A stretch of 64,000 nt of DNA from Arthrobacter sp. ZGTC412 (lineage in GTDB: Bacteria > Actinomycetota > Actinomycetes > Actinomycetales > Micrococcaceae). The notes below the pieces were generated by a model. The model searched no databases. It was not told the DNA's origin and saw only the letters and a list, made by a program, of their open reading frames with translations. The stretch spans positions 122,266 through 186,265 of the forward strand of contig NZ_PJII01000006.1 in the NCBI RefSeq assembly GCF_002929215.1, given 5' to 3'. The position numbers were made by a program, and so were the translations under genes. Shown here in pieces: positions 47,661 through 56,853 of this stretch. Each line of letters starts with the position of its first letter. Position 1 is the stretch's first letter.

Positions 47661-48770
47661 ATGGACAAGCGCTACCAGGTCTTTATCAGCTCGACGTTCG
47701 TCGACCTTGTCGACGAACGTCGAGAGGTCATGCAGGCGCTTCTCGAGATGGACTGCCTCCCCGCTGGAATGGAGCTGTTTCCTGCCGGCAACACGGACCA
47801 ATGGACCCTGATCAAGGGCGTCATCGACCAGAGCGACTACTACCTCGTAATCCTGGGCGGACGGTACGGCTCGCTGTCCGAAGAAGGCATCAGCTACACG
47901 GAGATGGAGTACGACTACGCTGTTGAGCGCGGCATCCCGGTGATGGGATTCGTCCCCGCAGATCCAGATGCGATCCCCGTCGGCAAGACCGATAAGGACG
48001 ACGCTGCCGCAAAGAAGCTCGACGAGTTCCGTCAGAAGGTCCAGTTTAAGATAACGAAGGACTGGAAGAACGCCGAAGACCTGGGCTCGAAGGTTACGCG
48101 CGGCCTTATACACCTGATCAAGAACAATCCTCGACCAGGGTGGGTGCGCGGCGACCGGGCGATGACGCCGGAGAAGCGCGCCGAGATCGCGGAGCTCGAG
48201 GCGAAAATCGCCAAGCTAGAGAAAAAGGAAATGGAGACAAGCACGGCCACCACAGCACAGATCGACGACGCCTTCGCGCACGGCGCAGAACAGGTGGAGC
48301 TCTTGCTGACTCATAAGGGATACAGCTTCGTCAGTGGACGCGTCGAGGAGCAGGGAGGTCTCACCTACACGTGGGACGAGATCATAGAGATCCTAGGCCC
48401 CTTCATGATCGACGAAGCGCCGGAACCATCCCTTCGCAGCACCTTCAACAACCATATGCTTAACGACATCCAGAATGATCCGAATAATTGGACAAACGAC
48501 CTGACTAACGAATCGGCGGAGATCTCCGACAAATCCTGGGGGTCGATCATCGTGCAACTACGCGCGCTGCGCCTGATCACAACCGGAACAAAGAAGCGCA
48601 CCGTCAGCGACAAAGCGGTCTACTGGAAGCTCACTCAGGCCGGCGACGACTACCTCGTCGCTCTCCGAGCCGTGCCCAGCACCGCAAAACCTGGCTACGT
48701 TTTCGCTGACGAGGGGGTCCCAAGCGAGTTGGCGAGTGCTGCCAAAGTGGCCTTCGACCAAGCGAACTAA
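47661..48770 (+). CDS. DUF4062 domain protein (TIR-like fold)
   Basis: A 369-residue protein. DUF4062 fills residues 1-90: YQVFISSTFVDLVDERREVM, LPAGMELFPAGN, then SDYYLVILGGRYGS and ISYTEMEYDYAVERGIPV. This is a TIR/SIR2-adjacent Rossmann-like fold found in many predicted conflict systems. A coiled coil (about 170-195) and a C-terminal winged-helix-like part (IIVQLRALRLITTGTKKRTV) follow. Probably a sensor or effector of a defence system, by inference from the family. Confidence 0.85.
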   Translation: MDKRYQVFISSTFVDLVDERREVMQALLEMDCLPAGMELFPAGNTDQWTLIKGVIDQSDYYLVILGGRYGSLSEEGISYTEMEYDYAVERGIPVMGFVPADPDAIPVGKTDKDDAAAKKLDEFRQKVQFKITKDWKNAEDLGSKVTRGLIHLIKNNPRPGWVRGDRAMTPEKRAEIAELEAKIAKLEKKEMETSTATTAQIDDAFAHGAEQVELLLTHKGYSFVSGRVEEQGGLTYTWDEIIEILGPFMIDEAPEPSLRSTFNNHMLNDIQNDPNNWTNDLTNESAEISDKSWGSIIVQLRALRLITTGTKKRTVSDKAVYWKLTQAGDDYLVALRAVPSTAKPGYVFADEGVPSELASAAKVAFDQAN

Positions 48771-48813
48771 CTAGCACCGATCCTAGACCTCGCGCAAGGG
48801 CTGCTACGAAGAT

Positions 48814-49401
48814 TCAGAAGTTCGCGAAGGCATTGCGGGCGGCGCGGCGCGCCTTATCTCTGCGGTCCTTCAACTCCTGTGAAAACGCATCGGTCCTCCG
48901 GTCGATGTTAAGGGGCAACGAGGCACGCTCAAGCAGTTCGTCCTCGACAACCCAGGGCGTCTGGTTCTCTACCCATGCCACGCGAGCGTTGGTGTTAATC
49001 CAACCAGTCAGTCTAGCTTCGCCGTCCACGCCCCAGTTCAATCGTCCTTTGTGAATGCCTAGGGAAAGGTTTAGTTCCTCAGCTAGCAGGACGCCTAGGG
49101 TCAGTCGCAGCGTGGACCGGGATGCGTCTTTCTTGGAGTGGGCCGGTAGGCGGGAGCGAAGGCGACTGGCGCTCTCCTTCCCATTAGTGCCCGGCCTTTT
49201 TGGGGCAATGCCGACGTACAGGAGGTCGAAGCCGTCGGTATGCGCATATGGAGCGTCCGGGACTGGAAGGGTCCCAGGTACAAACAGCCAACCGTAGACC
49301 CCCTTCTTGGAGGGCGCCTTATTCACGTCTGCGGGCATGTGGATTAACCGAGGTTGCAATATCTGGACCGCGGGGACTGAGAAGTCGTGCATGGCGCCCA
49401 T
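48814..49401 (-). CDS. GIY-YIG-like nuclease domain protein
   Basis: A protein of 195 residues from ATG 49401 (MGAMHDFSVPAVQ). The domain begins at KKGVYGWLF and continues LLYVGIAPKRPG (YIG-type VGI), then LRSRLPAHSKKDASRSTLRL. The GIY-YIG core is short but the spacing fits. A later acidic LLERASLPLNID segment may supply the catalytic glutamate. Likely an endonuclease. Confidence 0.7.
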   Translation of the reverse strand: MGAMHDFSVPAVQILQPRLIHMPADVNKAPSKKGVYGWLFVPGTLPVPDAPYAHTDGFDLLYVGIAPKRPGTNGKESASRLRSRLPAHSKKDASRSTLRLTLGVLLAEELNLSLGIHKGRLNWGVDGEARLTGWINTNARVAWVENQTPWVVEDELLERASLPLNIDRRTDAFSQELKDRRDKARRAARNAFANF

Positions 49402-49696
49402 GGTACAGAGAGGACTGTGGGCTTGTGGACGCTTGGCCGAGGACTGTACGGGAGGCACAAACTTAGCGGCAATTCTTCCCCCAATCTTCGAGTGCGATTG
49501 GATCTTCGGTCAGTATCGCGACGGCCCCATTTGTACACTCGCAATCCCCGGGCTCCGCCCCGCACCAGAAATTGACGGATATGGAAGCGGCGGAAGCCCT
49601 GTCTGTTGTCCTGCGCGGGGCGGCAGGACGGGTGACAACTCCGGGGAGCGCCGCGTAAAACGGTCTGTGCAGCGGGCGCAGCTAGCCGAGACAGTT
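49402..49696. other. noncoding stretch
   Basis: About 295 bases between the GIY-YIG gene and the tautomerase gene end. No supported feature. Confidence 0.4.
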
Positions 49697-50104
49697 TTAG
49701 GTTTGGGCGGGGACTTGGAGTTGACCGGTGAGGTATTGGGCTTGTCCGTGGCTGAAGGACCAGTCCTGTGGTCCATTTTCGGTGTATCCAACGAAGATGT
49801 CTTCGGGTGCGAGCCCGGTGACCACGAGGTTGTCGTGGACGGCCTTGTAGAGGGCTTGCTTGTCCTCGTCGGAGCGTCCGCGCTGGGTGAAGATGTGGAT
49901 GATTACGACGTTGGTGGTGCGTTCGAAGCCGAGGCCGGCGTCCTGGGCGATGATGTGCTGGGCGGGGTGTTCGGTGATGATCTGGAAGCGGTCGCGTTCT
50001 GGGATCCGGTAGGTCTCGACAATGGCTTGATGGATTGCATCTGCGAGTTCGCGGGTTTGGTCGGTGGTTCGGCCTTCAACAAGGTCGATGCGTACGAGCG
50101 GCAT
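49697..50104 (-). CDS. tautomerase family protein (Tautomerase_2 type)
   Basis: A 135-residue enzyme. Pro2 follows the initiator Met (MPLVRIDLVEGRT) and would be the catalytic base after Met removal. The family pattern continues with DRFQIITEHP, NVVIIHIFTQRGRS and the closing ENGPQDWSFSHGQAQYL. It isomerises keto-enol or related substrates, which are unknown here. It lies downstream of the LysR gene on the same strand. Confidence 0.88.
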   Translation of the reverse strand: MPLVRIDLVEGRTTDQTRELADAIHQAIVETYRIPERDRFQIITEHPAQHIIAQDAGLGFERTTNVVIIHIFTQRGRSDEDKQALYKAVHDNLVVTGLAPEDIFVGYTENGPQDWSFSHGQAQYLTGQLQVPAQT

Positions 50105-50515
50105 GGCGGTAGTCCTTTGGTGGTGGAAAGCCAGAGAGTGAGGCCGGCGATGATATCGGCTGCGGTCCGGTGTAAGTGTTGTGGCAGCGGTGCCGTGCTG
50201 GAGAGGGCCTTCCTGCCATCGGTGCTCCTATGATCGGCCCGGTCAAAATCGAACGGCAGGGGCAAGGGGTCGGATTGGCTCACGCGGGACAGCCCCTCTG
50301 GGGGACCTGAACTATCCGTCTGACCGGCGCGTGAGGACGAGATGGCAGCTTTTAGGCTGGTTTGCATCCCACTGTAGGTCCTGGAGTTAAAGAAGTGGTA
50401 TTGCTCATCACGCATGGTTCATGTCCTCGGTGCATATATGCGGGTACGAACGGTGCGCACACCATTGTGGTTGGGAAATCTGGTGTCCAGCGTGAGTCTG
50501 GCCCTTGTCGCGGAC
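50105..50515. other. intergenic stretch between LysR and tautomerase genes
   Basis: About 410 bases with no convincing frame on either strand. It presumably holds the tautomerase promoter. Confidence 0.4.
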
Positions 50516-51367
50516 TTATGGGGTGAGGGTGAGCCGGGAGGCCTCAAGGATGGATTGCGCGAGGTTGTCTGGTACATGGTCCGCGACACTGAGCCAGACG
50601 GTGACCGGGGGTGCCCCGATCAGGGGCACGAAGACGATACCGGGGTGCGTTCCGCGTGTGCGTGCGATGTCCGGGACGACTCCAACTCCCCGATCGGCGG
50701 CAACGGTTTCGATCCATTCGTCGTAGCTCTGCGTCTCCACGACCTCAGGGGTGATGTTGGGCCAGAGGTCCGGTGTCGTCGTTCCGTTGAGGATGTTGAT
50801 GACCAGGGGCCGTTGCGGAACTTCCTCCCAGCGTATGGGATTGCCAACCGCCAAAGGCGATCGATGTGAGCACACCAGGACGCGGGGTTCTTCAAAGAGC
50901 TTGATCGTTCGAGGTTTGTTGAGGAGTTCCCGCGGCACCGGGGATCTCAGCACGGCGGCGTCGACATCTCCGCGGACGAGGGGCTGCGCTGGTGCGTCGA
51001 CCCTGGTGAAGGAAACCTCGATGCCGGCGTTCTCCTGCAGGTAGCGGGCCGTGTCCTGCGCCCACGGGGTGGGCAGGAGCCAGCTGAAGCCCAGGGTGAT
51101 GGTGGTGTTCCCTCGCGCTGCCGCGACGCCCCGGTCGAGGCTGGCCAGCGTCATCGTCGCGTGGTCAAGGAACAGGGATCCCGCTTCGGTGAGCTCGAAG
51201 CTCTTTGATGTCCGACGGATCAGCTGGACCCGCAGGATGGATTCGAGTTGCTGCACTGTCCGGGACAGAGCCGGCTGGGTAATGCGCAGTCTCAGCGCCG
51301 CGTAGGTGAAGGATTCTTCCTCTGCCACAGCGACGAAGGCCCTGAGGTGCCGCACTTCCACATCCAT
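50516..51367 (-). CDS. LysR family transcriptional regulator
   Basis: A 283-residue regulator from ATG 51367 (MDVEVRHLRAFVAVAEEESF). The winged-helix head includes RLRITQPALSRTVQQLES, and the periplasmic-binding-like effector domain follows (NTTITLGFSWLLPTP). It is divergent from an MFS transporter gene, the standard LysR arrangement. Its start codon lies inside a palindromic LysR-type box. Confidence 0.92.
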   Translation of the reverse strand: MDVEVRHLRAFVAVAEEESFTYAALRLRITQPALSRTVQQLESILRVQLIRRTSKSFELTEAGSLFLDHATMTLASLDRGVAAARGNTTITLGFSWLLPTPWAQDTARYLQENAGIEVSFTRVDAPAQPLVRGDVDAAVLRSPVPRELLNKPRTIKLFEEPRVLVCSHRSPLAVGNPIRWEEVPQRPLVINILNGTTTPDLWPNITPEVVETQSYDEWIETVAADRGVGVVPDIARTRGTHPGIVFVPLIGAPPVTVWLSVADHVPDNLAQSILEASRLTLTP

Positions 51368-51382
51368 GCTTCCCAAGCATAG
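51364..51382. promoter_or_regulatory. LysR-type box 1
   Basis: CCATGCTTCCCAAGCATAG: arms ATGC and GCAT with an N7 centre. It covers the LysR start codon and faces the MFS gene. A near-identical box lies at 54077. Confidence 0.7.
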
Positions 51383-51493
51383 ACACTCGCTGACCGGCAT
51401 TTTTCCGCACCGATAGCGGCACCTACGGTGGCTAAGGCAGGCGCGGTACGGACGGGTGCCCCTGCTGGGCAAGTGGAAAGGACGTGCAAGGAA

Positions 51494-52675
51494 ATGGGTG
51501 CTGCCGGTGTTGGTGTGCCGCGGATTGTAGGGATGGCTTTTGCCGGTTTCGCCGTGGCCATGGGACTTGGCCGGTTCGCGTTCACGCCGATCCTGCCCCT
51601 GATGACCGGCCAGGCAGGCCTGTCCGCCACCGCAGGGGCGCATCTGGCGACCGCGAACTACCTCGGCTATTTAGCTGGCCCCGTCCTGACCTTGATACTG
51701 CCCCGGCTGGTCTCTTCCCGGATCCTCTACCGTTGCAGCCTGGTGCTTATCGTAGGTTCCCTGCTCGGAATGAGCCTCACCACCAACGAGCTCATCTGGC
51801 TGGGCCTGCGGTTCCTCGCGGGCCCAGCCAGCGCCCTGCTGTTCGTGATGATTGCCAGTAGCGCCGCCTATCACTGCCGTGCCGCCGCCCGGCATGTCAT
51901 CGGGTGGGTGTACGGGGGAATCGGAGCCGGTATCGCCCTGTCCGGAATCCTGATCCTCGCCCTCGGTACCGGAGGCAGCTGGCAGCAGGCATGGTGGGTC
52001 GTTGCACTGGCTTCCCTGGCGCTGGCCGTACCGGCATGGGGCTTACCACTTCATCCCGCAGTTGAAAGCTCGCCGACGACCCGGCCCGGGAAACGGCCCG
52101 GCGTGCGGTTGCGGCATCGTATCGTCCCGGGCTTCACTCCGCTGGTCGTGAGCTACTTCCTGGAAGGCGTCGGCTACATCATTGCCGGCACGTTCCTCGT
52201 CACTGCGGTCGCGGCCAGTTCACCGGGCTGGGTAGGGAACAGTACCTGGATCCTCGTCGGACTCGCGGCCGTACCGTCCTCGGCACTGTACGGGGCGCTG
52301 TCCCACCGGATCTCAGCCCCCACCCTGCTCGCCTCGGCCCTGGCACTGCAGGCAGTAGGCATGGCCCTACCGGCCATGCTTCCCGGGACCCTGCCTGCCC
52401 TGGTCGCCGGCGCCTGCTTCGGAGCCACCTTCCAGGGGATCACGACGCTGGCGATGACCCTCGGGGCTACCAGCGGAGTACCGCACGCCGTGTCGATTCT
52501 CACGATCATGTTCAGCATCGGCCAAGTTGCAGGACCTCTTATTGCTGCGCCCCTGCTCGCCAGCGGATACTCAGCAGCCCTGCTCCTCGGAGCGGTCATC
52601 GTCGCCTGCGCCGCGGTAACTGTCGTCCTCACCCGCATGAGGACAGCGACAACCCTCCTGACCCCTCACCCCTAA
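51494..52675 (+). CDS. YbfB/YjiJ family MFS transporter
   Basis: A 393-residue, 12-span protein from ATG 51494 (MGAAGVGVPRIVGMAFAGF); an ATG at 51428 is possible but would add a soluble tail. The family's opening GLGRFAFTPILPLM and SATAGAHLATANYLGYLAGP are clear. Members are putative exporters of unknown substrates. Divergent from the LysR gene and probably controlled by it. Confidence 0.88.
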   Translation: MGAAGVGVPRIVGMAFAGFAVAMGLGRFAFTPILPLMTGQAGLSATAGAHLATANYLGYLAGPVLTLILPRLVSSRILYRCSLVLIVGSLLGMSLTTNELIWLGLRFLAGPASALLFVMIASSAAYHCRAAARHVIGWVYGGIGAGIALSGILILALGTGGSWQQAWWVVALASLALAVPAWGLPLHPAVESSPTTRPGKRPGVRLRHRIVPGFTPLVVSYFLEGVGYIIAGTFLVTAVAASSPGWVGNSTWILVGLAAVPSSALYGALSHRISAPTLLASALALQAVGMALPAMLPGTLPALVAGACFGATFQGITTLAMTLGATSGVPHAVSILTIMFSIGQVAGPLIAAPLLASGYSAALLLGAVIVACAAVTVVLTRMRTATTLLTPHP

Positions 52676-52746
52676 CAACCTCCAGCCCCTACTGGCGTGG
52701 GCTCGTGCGGCATTCCAACGGTTGGAGGCTGGCGTGGCTCTTGCCG

Positions 52747-53907
52747 TTATCCCGCCACCCAGATGTCCGGGCCGAAGACCTCGTAGTGGATCCGGGTGGC
52801 CGGGATGCCGGCGTTGATTGCCTCGTTGCGGATGTTCTTCATAAAAGGGAGCGGGCCGCAGAGGTAGAGGGACGCATTGGCCGGAAGGTCCACTTCGCGC
52901 AGGGACATGAAGCCTTCCTTGGCTCCCGCTGCCGGCTGTTCCAGCCACAGCTGGAGCTCGGCACTGTCCAGACGCTCAACGTCGTCCGTCATCTGGCTGC
53001 GCAGGGCCCAGCTGTCAAGGGTGCTCTCGGCGTGAAGCACCAGCACCTGTCGCCCGGATCCTGACTCCGCCAGTGAACGCAGGATGGACGCGGTGGGCGT
53101 GCAGCCGATGCCGGCGGAAGCCAGTACCACCGGGTCGTCGCCGTCCTTGAGGGTGATCTCGCCGTAGGGATTGGAGATCTCCAGGATGTCGCCGACCTGC
53201 ACGATGTGGTGAAGGACGGGTGAGACCTCGCCGCCGCCGTCCAATTTGGTGGTGAAGCTGCGGCCGCTGCCCGCTTCGCCCGACAGGGAGTACTGGCGCA
53301 CCTGGCGAAGGCCTTCCGGCAGGACCACCTTGACGCTGATGTACTGGCCGGGAAGCGCCGGGGTCACCGGGGTTTCGTCGGCGGGCTCAAGGGTGAAGGT
53401 CATGGATCCGGCCCCGGCGGGAGTTTTCGCAGCAACCCGCCATGGCATCCACATCCTGTCGTTGGCCTGGCCGGCGTACAGTGCCTTCTCGAGTTTGATC
53501 AACGCGTCCGCCATGAGCCAGTACACCTCAGTCCAGGCTTCCGCGATTTCGGGGGTGATGACCTCTGCCAGGTCTTCGCCGATCGCGGCGAACAGGTGCT
53601 CGTAGACCACCTGGTATTGCGGTTCACTGATGCCAAGGGAGGCGTGCCGGTGGGCGATGCGCGAGAGGACAGTTTCGGGGAGGGTGCCCGGGTTGTTGAC
53701 GAGGTGCGTAGCAAAAGCTGCGATGCTGCCTGCCAGCGCCTGCTGCTGGTTGCCGGAGCGCTGGTTGGAGCGGCTGAACAGACCGTCCAGGAGTTCGGGG
53801 TGCGCGGCGAACAGCCGCCGGTAAAACTTCGGTGTGATGGCGCCGATACGCGACCCAACGAGCGGCAGCGTGGCCTCAATGACCGGGCGGGATTTGTCCG
53901 AGAGCAT
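52747..53907 (-). CDS. hmp: flavohemoprotein (nitric oxide dioxygenase)
   Basis: A 386-residue protein from ATG 53907 with AGGAG upstream. The globin domain is residues 1-135 (PKFYRRLFAAHPELLDGLF; proximal heme His in LSRIAHRHASLG). The FAD domain has RQYSLSG and the NAD domain GIGCTPTASIL and LCGPLPFM. It oxidises NO to nitrate with O2 and NAD(P)H. An NsrR-like palindrome upstream suggests NO control. It ends 71 bases from the convergent MFS gene. Confidence 0.95.
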   Translation of the reverse strand: MLSDKSRPVIEATLPLVGSRIGAITPKFYRRLFAAHPELLDGLFSRSNQRSGNQQQALAGSIAAFATHLVNNPGTLPETVLSRIAHRHASLGISEPQYQVVYEHLFAAIGEDLAEVITPEIAEAWTEVYWLMADALIKLEKALYAGQANDRMWMPWRVAAKTPAGAGSMTFTLEPADETPVTPALPGQYISVKVVLPEGLRQVRQYSLSGEAGSGRSFTTKLDGGGEVSPVLHHIVQVGDILEISNPYGEITLKDGDDPVVLASAGIGCTPTASILRSLAESGSGRQVLVLHAESTLDSWALRSQMTDDVERLDSAELQLWLEQPAAGAKEGFMSLREVDLPANASLYLCGPLPFMKNIRNEAINAGIPATRIHYEVFGPDIWVAG

Positions 53908-53952
53908 AGGAACTCCTGAGGTAGGGACCGGGGCCTTCGTCCGGCCTTCGTA

Positions 53953-53979
53953 AATACCTGCATTATCAATGCCTGTATT
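53953..53979. promoter_or_regulatory. NsrR-like operator upstream of hmp
   Basis: AATACCTGCATT and AATGCCTGTATT face each other across three bases (27 bp total), 46 bases before the hmp start. The AATACnnGCATT arms resemble the AT-rich NsrR consensus. Confidence 0.65.
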
Positions 53980-54076
53980 CGACTCAAGTTCTACACGTCG
54001 TAGAAGTTGCAATCAAATCCCGCCGTCTAAGTGGGTGGGAGCGCGGTCTGGGCCAGCCCGGGGGGAGAAAAAGTGT

Positions 54077-54095
54077 CTATGCGCGCCAAGCATAG
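54077..54095. promoter_or_regulatory. LysR-type box 2
   Basis: CTATGCGCGCCAAGCATAG, a perfect CTATGC-N7-GCATAG. With its flank (AGTGT before, ATG after) it matches box 1 read on the minus strand. It lies about 150 bases upstream of the nitronate monooxygenase gene. Confidence 0.7.
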
Positions 54096-54247
54096 ATGAT
54101 GCATGAGAAGTATTTTACGGACGCCTTGGCTGCTGCCTAGCATGGATAACATTCCTGCTTGGGCACGGTCCATGTGCTCAAGCGGCGTCACTCTCCTTCA
54201 GGGAATCCACCAGCGTAATTTAGCCAAGGCGAAGGGCGTAGGCGCTC

Positions 54248-55351
54248 ATGACTGACCACAACGCATTTGAACATTCCGGGCCCGACAGCTCCGGGTCGTT
54301 GGCAGCGTCCGGCCTTCTGGCCGGCCTTGGCGCGACTATTCCCCTGATCGCTGCACCTATGGCTGGGGGCCCCAGCACCCCGGCTCTTGTGCTGGCAGCT
54401 GCACAAGCAGGAGGGTTGGGTTTGCTGGCCGGCGGATACAAATCGCCTGAGCAGCTCGCTCAACAGATAGCCGAGGTACGTGCCGGGATCTCCGCTTTCG
54501 GGGTCAACCTGTTCGGTGTGAATCTCTTCGCGCCCAACCCGGTGCCGATCGACAAGGACGCCTTCGTCGAATACACCCAATCGCTCCGCGAACTGGCGGC
54601 AAGGTACAACCTCTCCCTGAATGAGGTAGACGCCCTGGAGGACGATGACGAGTGGGAAGCCAAGGTAGACATGCTGGTCAATGATCCCGTGCCCGTCGTC
54701 AGCTTCACCTTCGGCCTTCCCCCCGCCGAAGCAGTCGGCAGGCTGCGGAAGGCCGGCTCGCTGGTGTTCCAGACAGTAACCAATCGGAACGAGGCGGAAC
54801 GGGCTGCGGCGCTCGGCGTCGACGGTCTCGTGGTTCAGTCGTACAAGGCCGGCGGTCACTCAGGGACCTTGACCCCGGCTACACCTGTCGAGCAAGTACC
54901 CCTGGCCGAATTGCTTGACCGCGTCCGATCACGGGTCCAACTCCCGATCTGGGCAGCAGGCGGGGTCTCAACGCCAGCCGACGTCCGGGAAGCACTTGCC
55001 CACGGCGCCGAGGCTGCCGTCGTTGGAAGCGTGCTGCTGCGCAGCCCCGAGAGCGGTGCCTCGAAACCCTACAAAGCAGCCCTGGCCGACACCAGCCGCA
55101 CCGAAACCATTGTGACCACGGCGTTCTCGGGCCGTCCCGCGAGAGCGCTGCGCAACGCGTTCGTGGACCGGTTCCACGGTGCCGCTCCAAGTGGGTACCC
55201 GGCCATCCACCACCTGACCAGTCCTATCCGTAAAGCAGCTGCAGCGGCCAACGATCCGGAGAGCATCAACATTTGGGCCGGCACAGGCTACCGCGACGCC
55301 ACCGAAGAACCAGCAGCCGATATCCTGCGGGGGCTCGCCGGAGGGTCCTGA
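54248..55351 (+). CDS. nitronate monooxygenase / NAD(P)H-dependent flavin oxidoreductase
   Basis: A 367-residue FMN TIM-barrel enzyme. It shows IPLIAAPMAGGPSTPALVLA (substrate/FMN start), GGLGLLAGG, AFGVNLF, LVVQSYKAGGHSGT with the active-site histidine, and AVVGSVLLR. It oxidises nitronates to carbonyls and nitrite. Together with hmp it can deal with nitro compounds and the NO they yield; the shared box links it to the LysR gene. Confidence 0.9.
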   Translation: MTDHNAFEHSGPDSSGSLAASGLLAGLGATIPLIAAPMAGGPSTPALVLAAAQAGGLGLLAGGYKSPEQLAQQIAEVRAGISAFGVNLFGVNLFAPNPVPIDKDAFVEYTQSLRELAARYNLSLNEVDALEDDDEWEAKVDMLVNDPVPVVSFTFGLPPAEAVGRLRKAGSLVFQTVTNRNEAERAAALGVDGLVVQSYKAGGHSGTLTPATPVEQVPLAELLDRVRSRVQLPIWAAGGVSTPADVREALAHGAEAAVVGSVLLRSPESGASKPYKAALADTSRTETIVTTAFSGRPARALRNAFVDRFHGAAPSGYPAIHHLTSPIRKAAAAANDPESINIWAGTGYRDATEEPAADILRGLAGGS

Positions 55352-55943
55352 CCTGCGTGTGGGACTTGGCCTGGTTGACGCGAAATCCCACCGGGCCTGT
55401 GACCTACCCTTTCTCGCACGATAGGTTGCCAGGCCCTGCCATGGGGCGGGGAGCAGTCTTATGTTTTTCCTGCCGCGCCCACAGGTAGATTTGCCGCTAC
55501 ACGCTACTAGTGAAGCCTGGCACCATTCCAATCAGACTGGGGCGTTCAGTCACTTACTGTGGTGTCTTCCAAGCCTTGGGACGTCTCACCGGAGTGGCTA
55601 CGCCCCTGGCACAGAGTCCGGTTCCAAACCACCGTTTATTCTCGCAACTATGTATCGCAACTCGGGCTGCGATATCGATAGTCACCATTAGTTGTGCGAC
55701 AAGGACGTCTCCCGGTGTTGGTGGCGCGTCTTGTAAGTCCAGTATTGGTGTCCCACTTCTTCGTCGCCCTGGTGTCCCACATCCTTGGATATGGAATACC
55801 TCCCCCATGCGTACTCCTTGGTCATCAGATCCCCCTTTTGGCAACAGCGTGAGGCACGTGTCTTGCCGGATCAATAGTAAGTGTGCTTAGTATTGATCCG
55901 GGGGAAAGCCATAAGGCCTCAACAACCAATCCAAGGAGACGGT
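55352..55943. other. noncoding stretch upstream of the DUF2382 gene
   Basis: About 590 bases. Frames on both strands (55510-55890 plus, 55554-55874 minus) lack family features and ribosome sites. It probably holds a promoter close to 55944. Confidence 0.4.
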
Positions 55944-56735
55944 ATGTTCGCCAAGGAAAACATTGACACCCTGCTCAACGCTGGCGGTAACGTCCTGAGC
56001 GCTGATGGGGACAAGATCGGTTCCATCGGCCAGGTCTACGCGGATGACGAGACGGGTCAGCCCACCTTCGTCACTGTGAAGACCGGGCTTTTCGGCTCGT
56101 CTGAATCGTTCGTCCCGCTTGAGGGAGCTCGCACCGAGGGTAACGACATCGTTGTGCCCTACGGCAAGGACCAGGTCAAGGACGCGCCCCGCGTGGCCGA
56201 GGACGGCCATCTCGAACCGGGTGAGGAAGACCGGCTGTACGCCCACTACAACCTCGGCGGCGGCACCTCATACACCGGCACCACTTCCGGGACCGGAACC
56301 GCGGACACCCGCGAACGGACCGGCACGGTCGGACACGACACCTCCGGCCCCACCACCGATGACGCGATGACCCGCTCCGAAGAGCAGCTCCACGTCGGAA
56401 CGGAAAAGCAGGCCGCCGGCCGGGCACGGCTTCGTAAGTACGTCACCACCGAGAACGTCACCAAGACCGTTCCCGTGCAACGCGAAGAAGTCAGGATCGA
56501 GCGCGAACCCATCACGGACGCGAACGTCGGTGCCGCGATGGACGGACCGGCGATCAGCGAAGAAGAACACGAGGTCGTTCTCCACGAGGAACGCCCCGTA
56601 GTGGAGAAGGAAACTGTCCCGGTCGAGCGGGTCCGCCTGGACATGGACACCGTGACCGAAAACGTCACCGTCAACGAGGAAGTCCGCAAGGAAAACATCG
56701 ACGTCCACGACGACGGCAGCGGGAACCGCCGCTAA
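55944..56735 (+). CDS. PRC-barrel and DUF2382 stress protein
   Basis: A 263-residue protein from ATG 55944 with AAGGAGA 7 bases upstream. The PRC barrel is residues 1-80 (NVLSADGDKIGSIGQVYADD). A Gly/Thr-rich linker follows, then DUF2382 (about 155-263; EEVRIEREPI, EEEHEVVLHEERPVVEKETV). Similar proteins (YsnF/AvaK-like) are general-stress proteins of actinobacteria and bacilli. Cytoplasmic and acidic. Confidence 0.85.
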   Translation: MFAKENIDTLLNAGGNVLSADGDKIGSIGQVYADDETGQPTFVTVKTGLFGSSESFVPLEGARTEGNDIVVPYGKDQVKDAPRVAEDGHLEPGEEDRLYAHYNLGGGTSYTGTTSGTGTADTRERTGTVGHDTSGPTTDDAMTRSEEQLHVGTEKQAAGRARLRKYVTTENVTKTVPVQREEVRIEREPITDANVGAAMDGPAISEEEHEVVLHEERPVVEKETVPVERVRLDMDTVTENVTVNEEVRKENIDVHDDGSGNRR

Positions 56736-56853
56736 ACCAAGCTCTGCACAAGGGCCCGGGCACTAACCCTGGGCCCTTGGCCTGCCCGCCGGCATATAAA
56801 AGACCGGCAGTCGGCTCGCCCCCGAAGGGGCCAAGCACGTACAGCATTGCCCC

